This document shows, piece by piece, positions 33,805-33,835 of a stretch of DNA of 33,835 nucleotides (positions are counted from its first letter, which is position 1; the number at the start of each line of letters is the position of its first letter). The translations under genes and the position numbers were made by a program. Source of the stretch: Candidatus Limisoma faecipullorum (GTDB lineage Bacteria; Bacteroidota; Bacteroidia; Bacteroidales; Muribaculaceae); the NCBI GenBank assembly GCA_017694955.1, contig JADIMC010000098.1, forward strand, positions 1 through 33,835. Reading direction: 5' to 3'. A model generated the notes under the pieces. It worked only from the letters and a program-made list of their open reading frames with translations, made no database searches and was not told the origin of the DNA.

Positions 33805-33835
33805 AATATGCGCATTTCTCGTCTATCACGTTTGT

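Overview
This window comes from the chromosome of a Gram-negative member of the Bacteroidales, most likely a gut lineage close to Muribaculaceae. The order-level call rests on promoters of the Bacteroidetes type (TAnnTTTG at -7, TTTG-like at -33) in front of about fourteen transcription units, almost no Shine-Dalgarno sequences, a TonB-dependent receptor with a carboxypeptidase-like N-terminal domain, a BspA-type leucine-rich-repeat protein, a FucP-type MFS transporter and a C11 (clostripain-like) lipoprotein. The family-level call is inference. Most of the window is housekeeping and envelope genes. I see no prophage, insertion sequence, CRISPR array or rRNA operon.

Layout: (1) 1-2433, 3'-truncated TonB-dependent receptor with an 11-bp periodic operator-like array upstream; 2614-3762, secreted LRR protein. 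(2) 3936-6041, a MmcQ/YjbR protein and pckA (gluconeogenic PEP carboxykinase), tail to tail. (3) 6279-10569, leftward unit: exported esterase, cytoplasmic asparaginase, GtrB-like GT2 and a GT39-like membrane glycosyltransferase. (4) 10622-12339, leftward unit: tsaE, a small Imm17-like membrane protein and corA. (5) 12477-16150, rightward unit: outer-membrane barrel, lpxB and a membrane-anchored MutS-like ATPase, followed by obgE-pgeF (16216-18133). (6) 18225-21010, leftward rplU-rpmA and an OPT transporter. (7) 21146-24534, rightward four-gene glycosyltransferase/LPS-kinase cluster, each gene overlapping or nearly touching the next. (8) 24596-29635, leftward pdxJ, a small lipoprotein, then folP-cdaA-exported protein, and efp, with a rightward tRNA-Lys(CTT) inside. 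(9) 29802-33835, a DUF362 protein divergent from a cysteine-rich AraC-type regulator, then a C11-protease lipoprotein meeting the C-terminal half of a sugar MFS transporter.

How the genes fit together: lpxB, the kinase/glycosyltransferase cluster and the GtrB/GT39 pair all concern lipid A, core or lipid-linked glycan assembly. obgE, rplU, rpmA, tsaE, efp and tRNA-Lys form the translation and ribosome-assembly part. folP-cdaA links folate synthesis to c-di-AMP synthesis by gene order.

I did not find an obvious new multi-gene system. The strongest unexplained signals are regulatory: the six-copy 11-bp TGTTAC-type array before the TonB receptor (Pho-box-like geometry); the mirror-symmetric divergent promoter region between the DUF362 gene and the AraC gene; and the nine-cysteine N-terminal domain of that AraC regulator. 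Other points worth a second look are a membrane MutS paralogue translationally coupled to lpxB, a possible switching leader before rplU, two nearly leaderless promoters, and a possible frame break in the terminal MFS gene.
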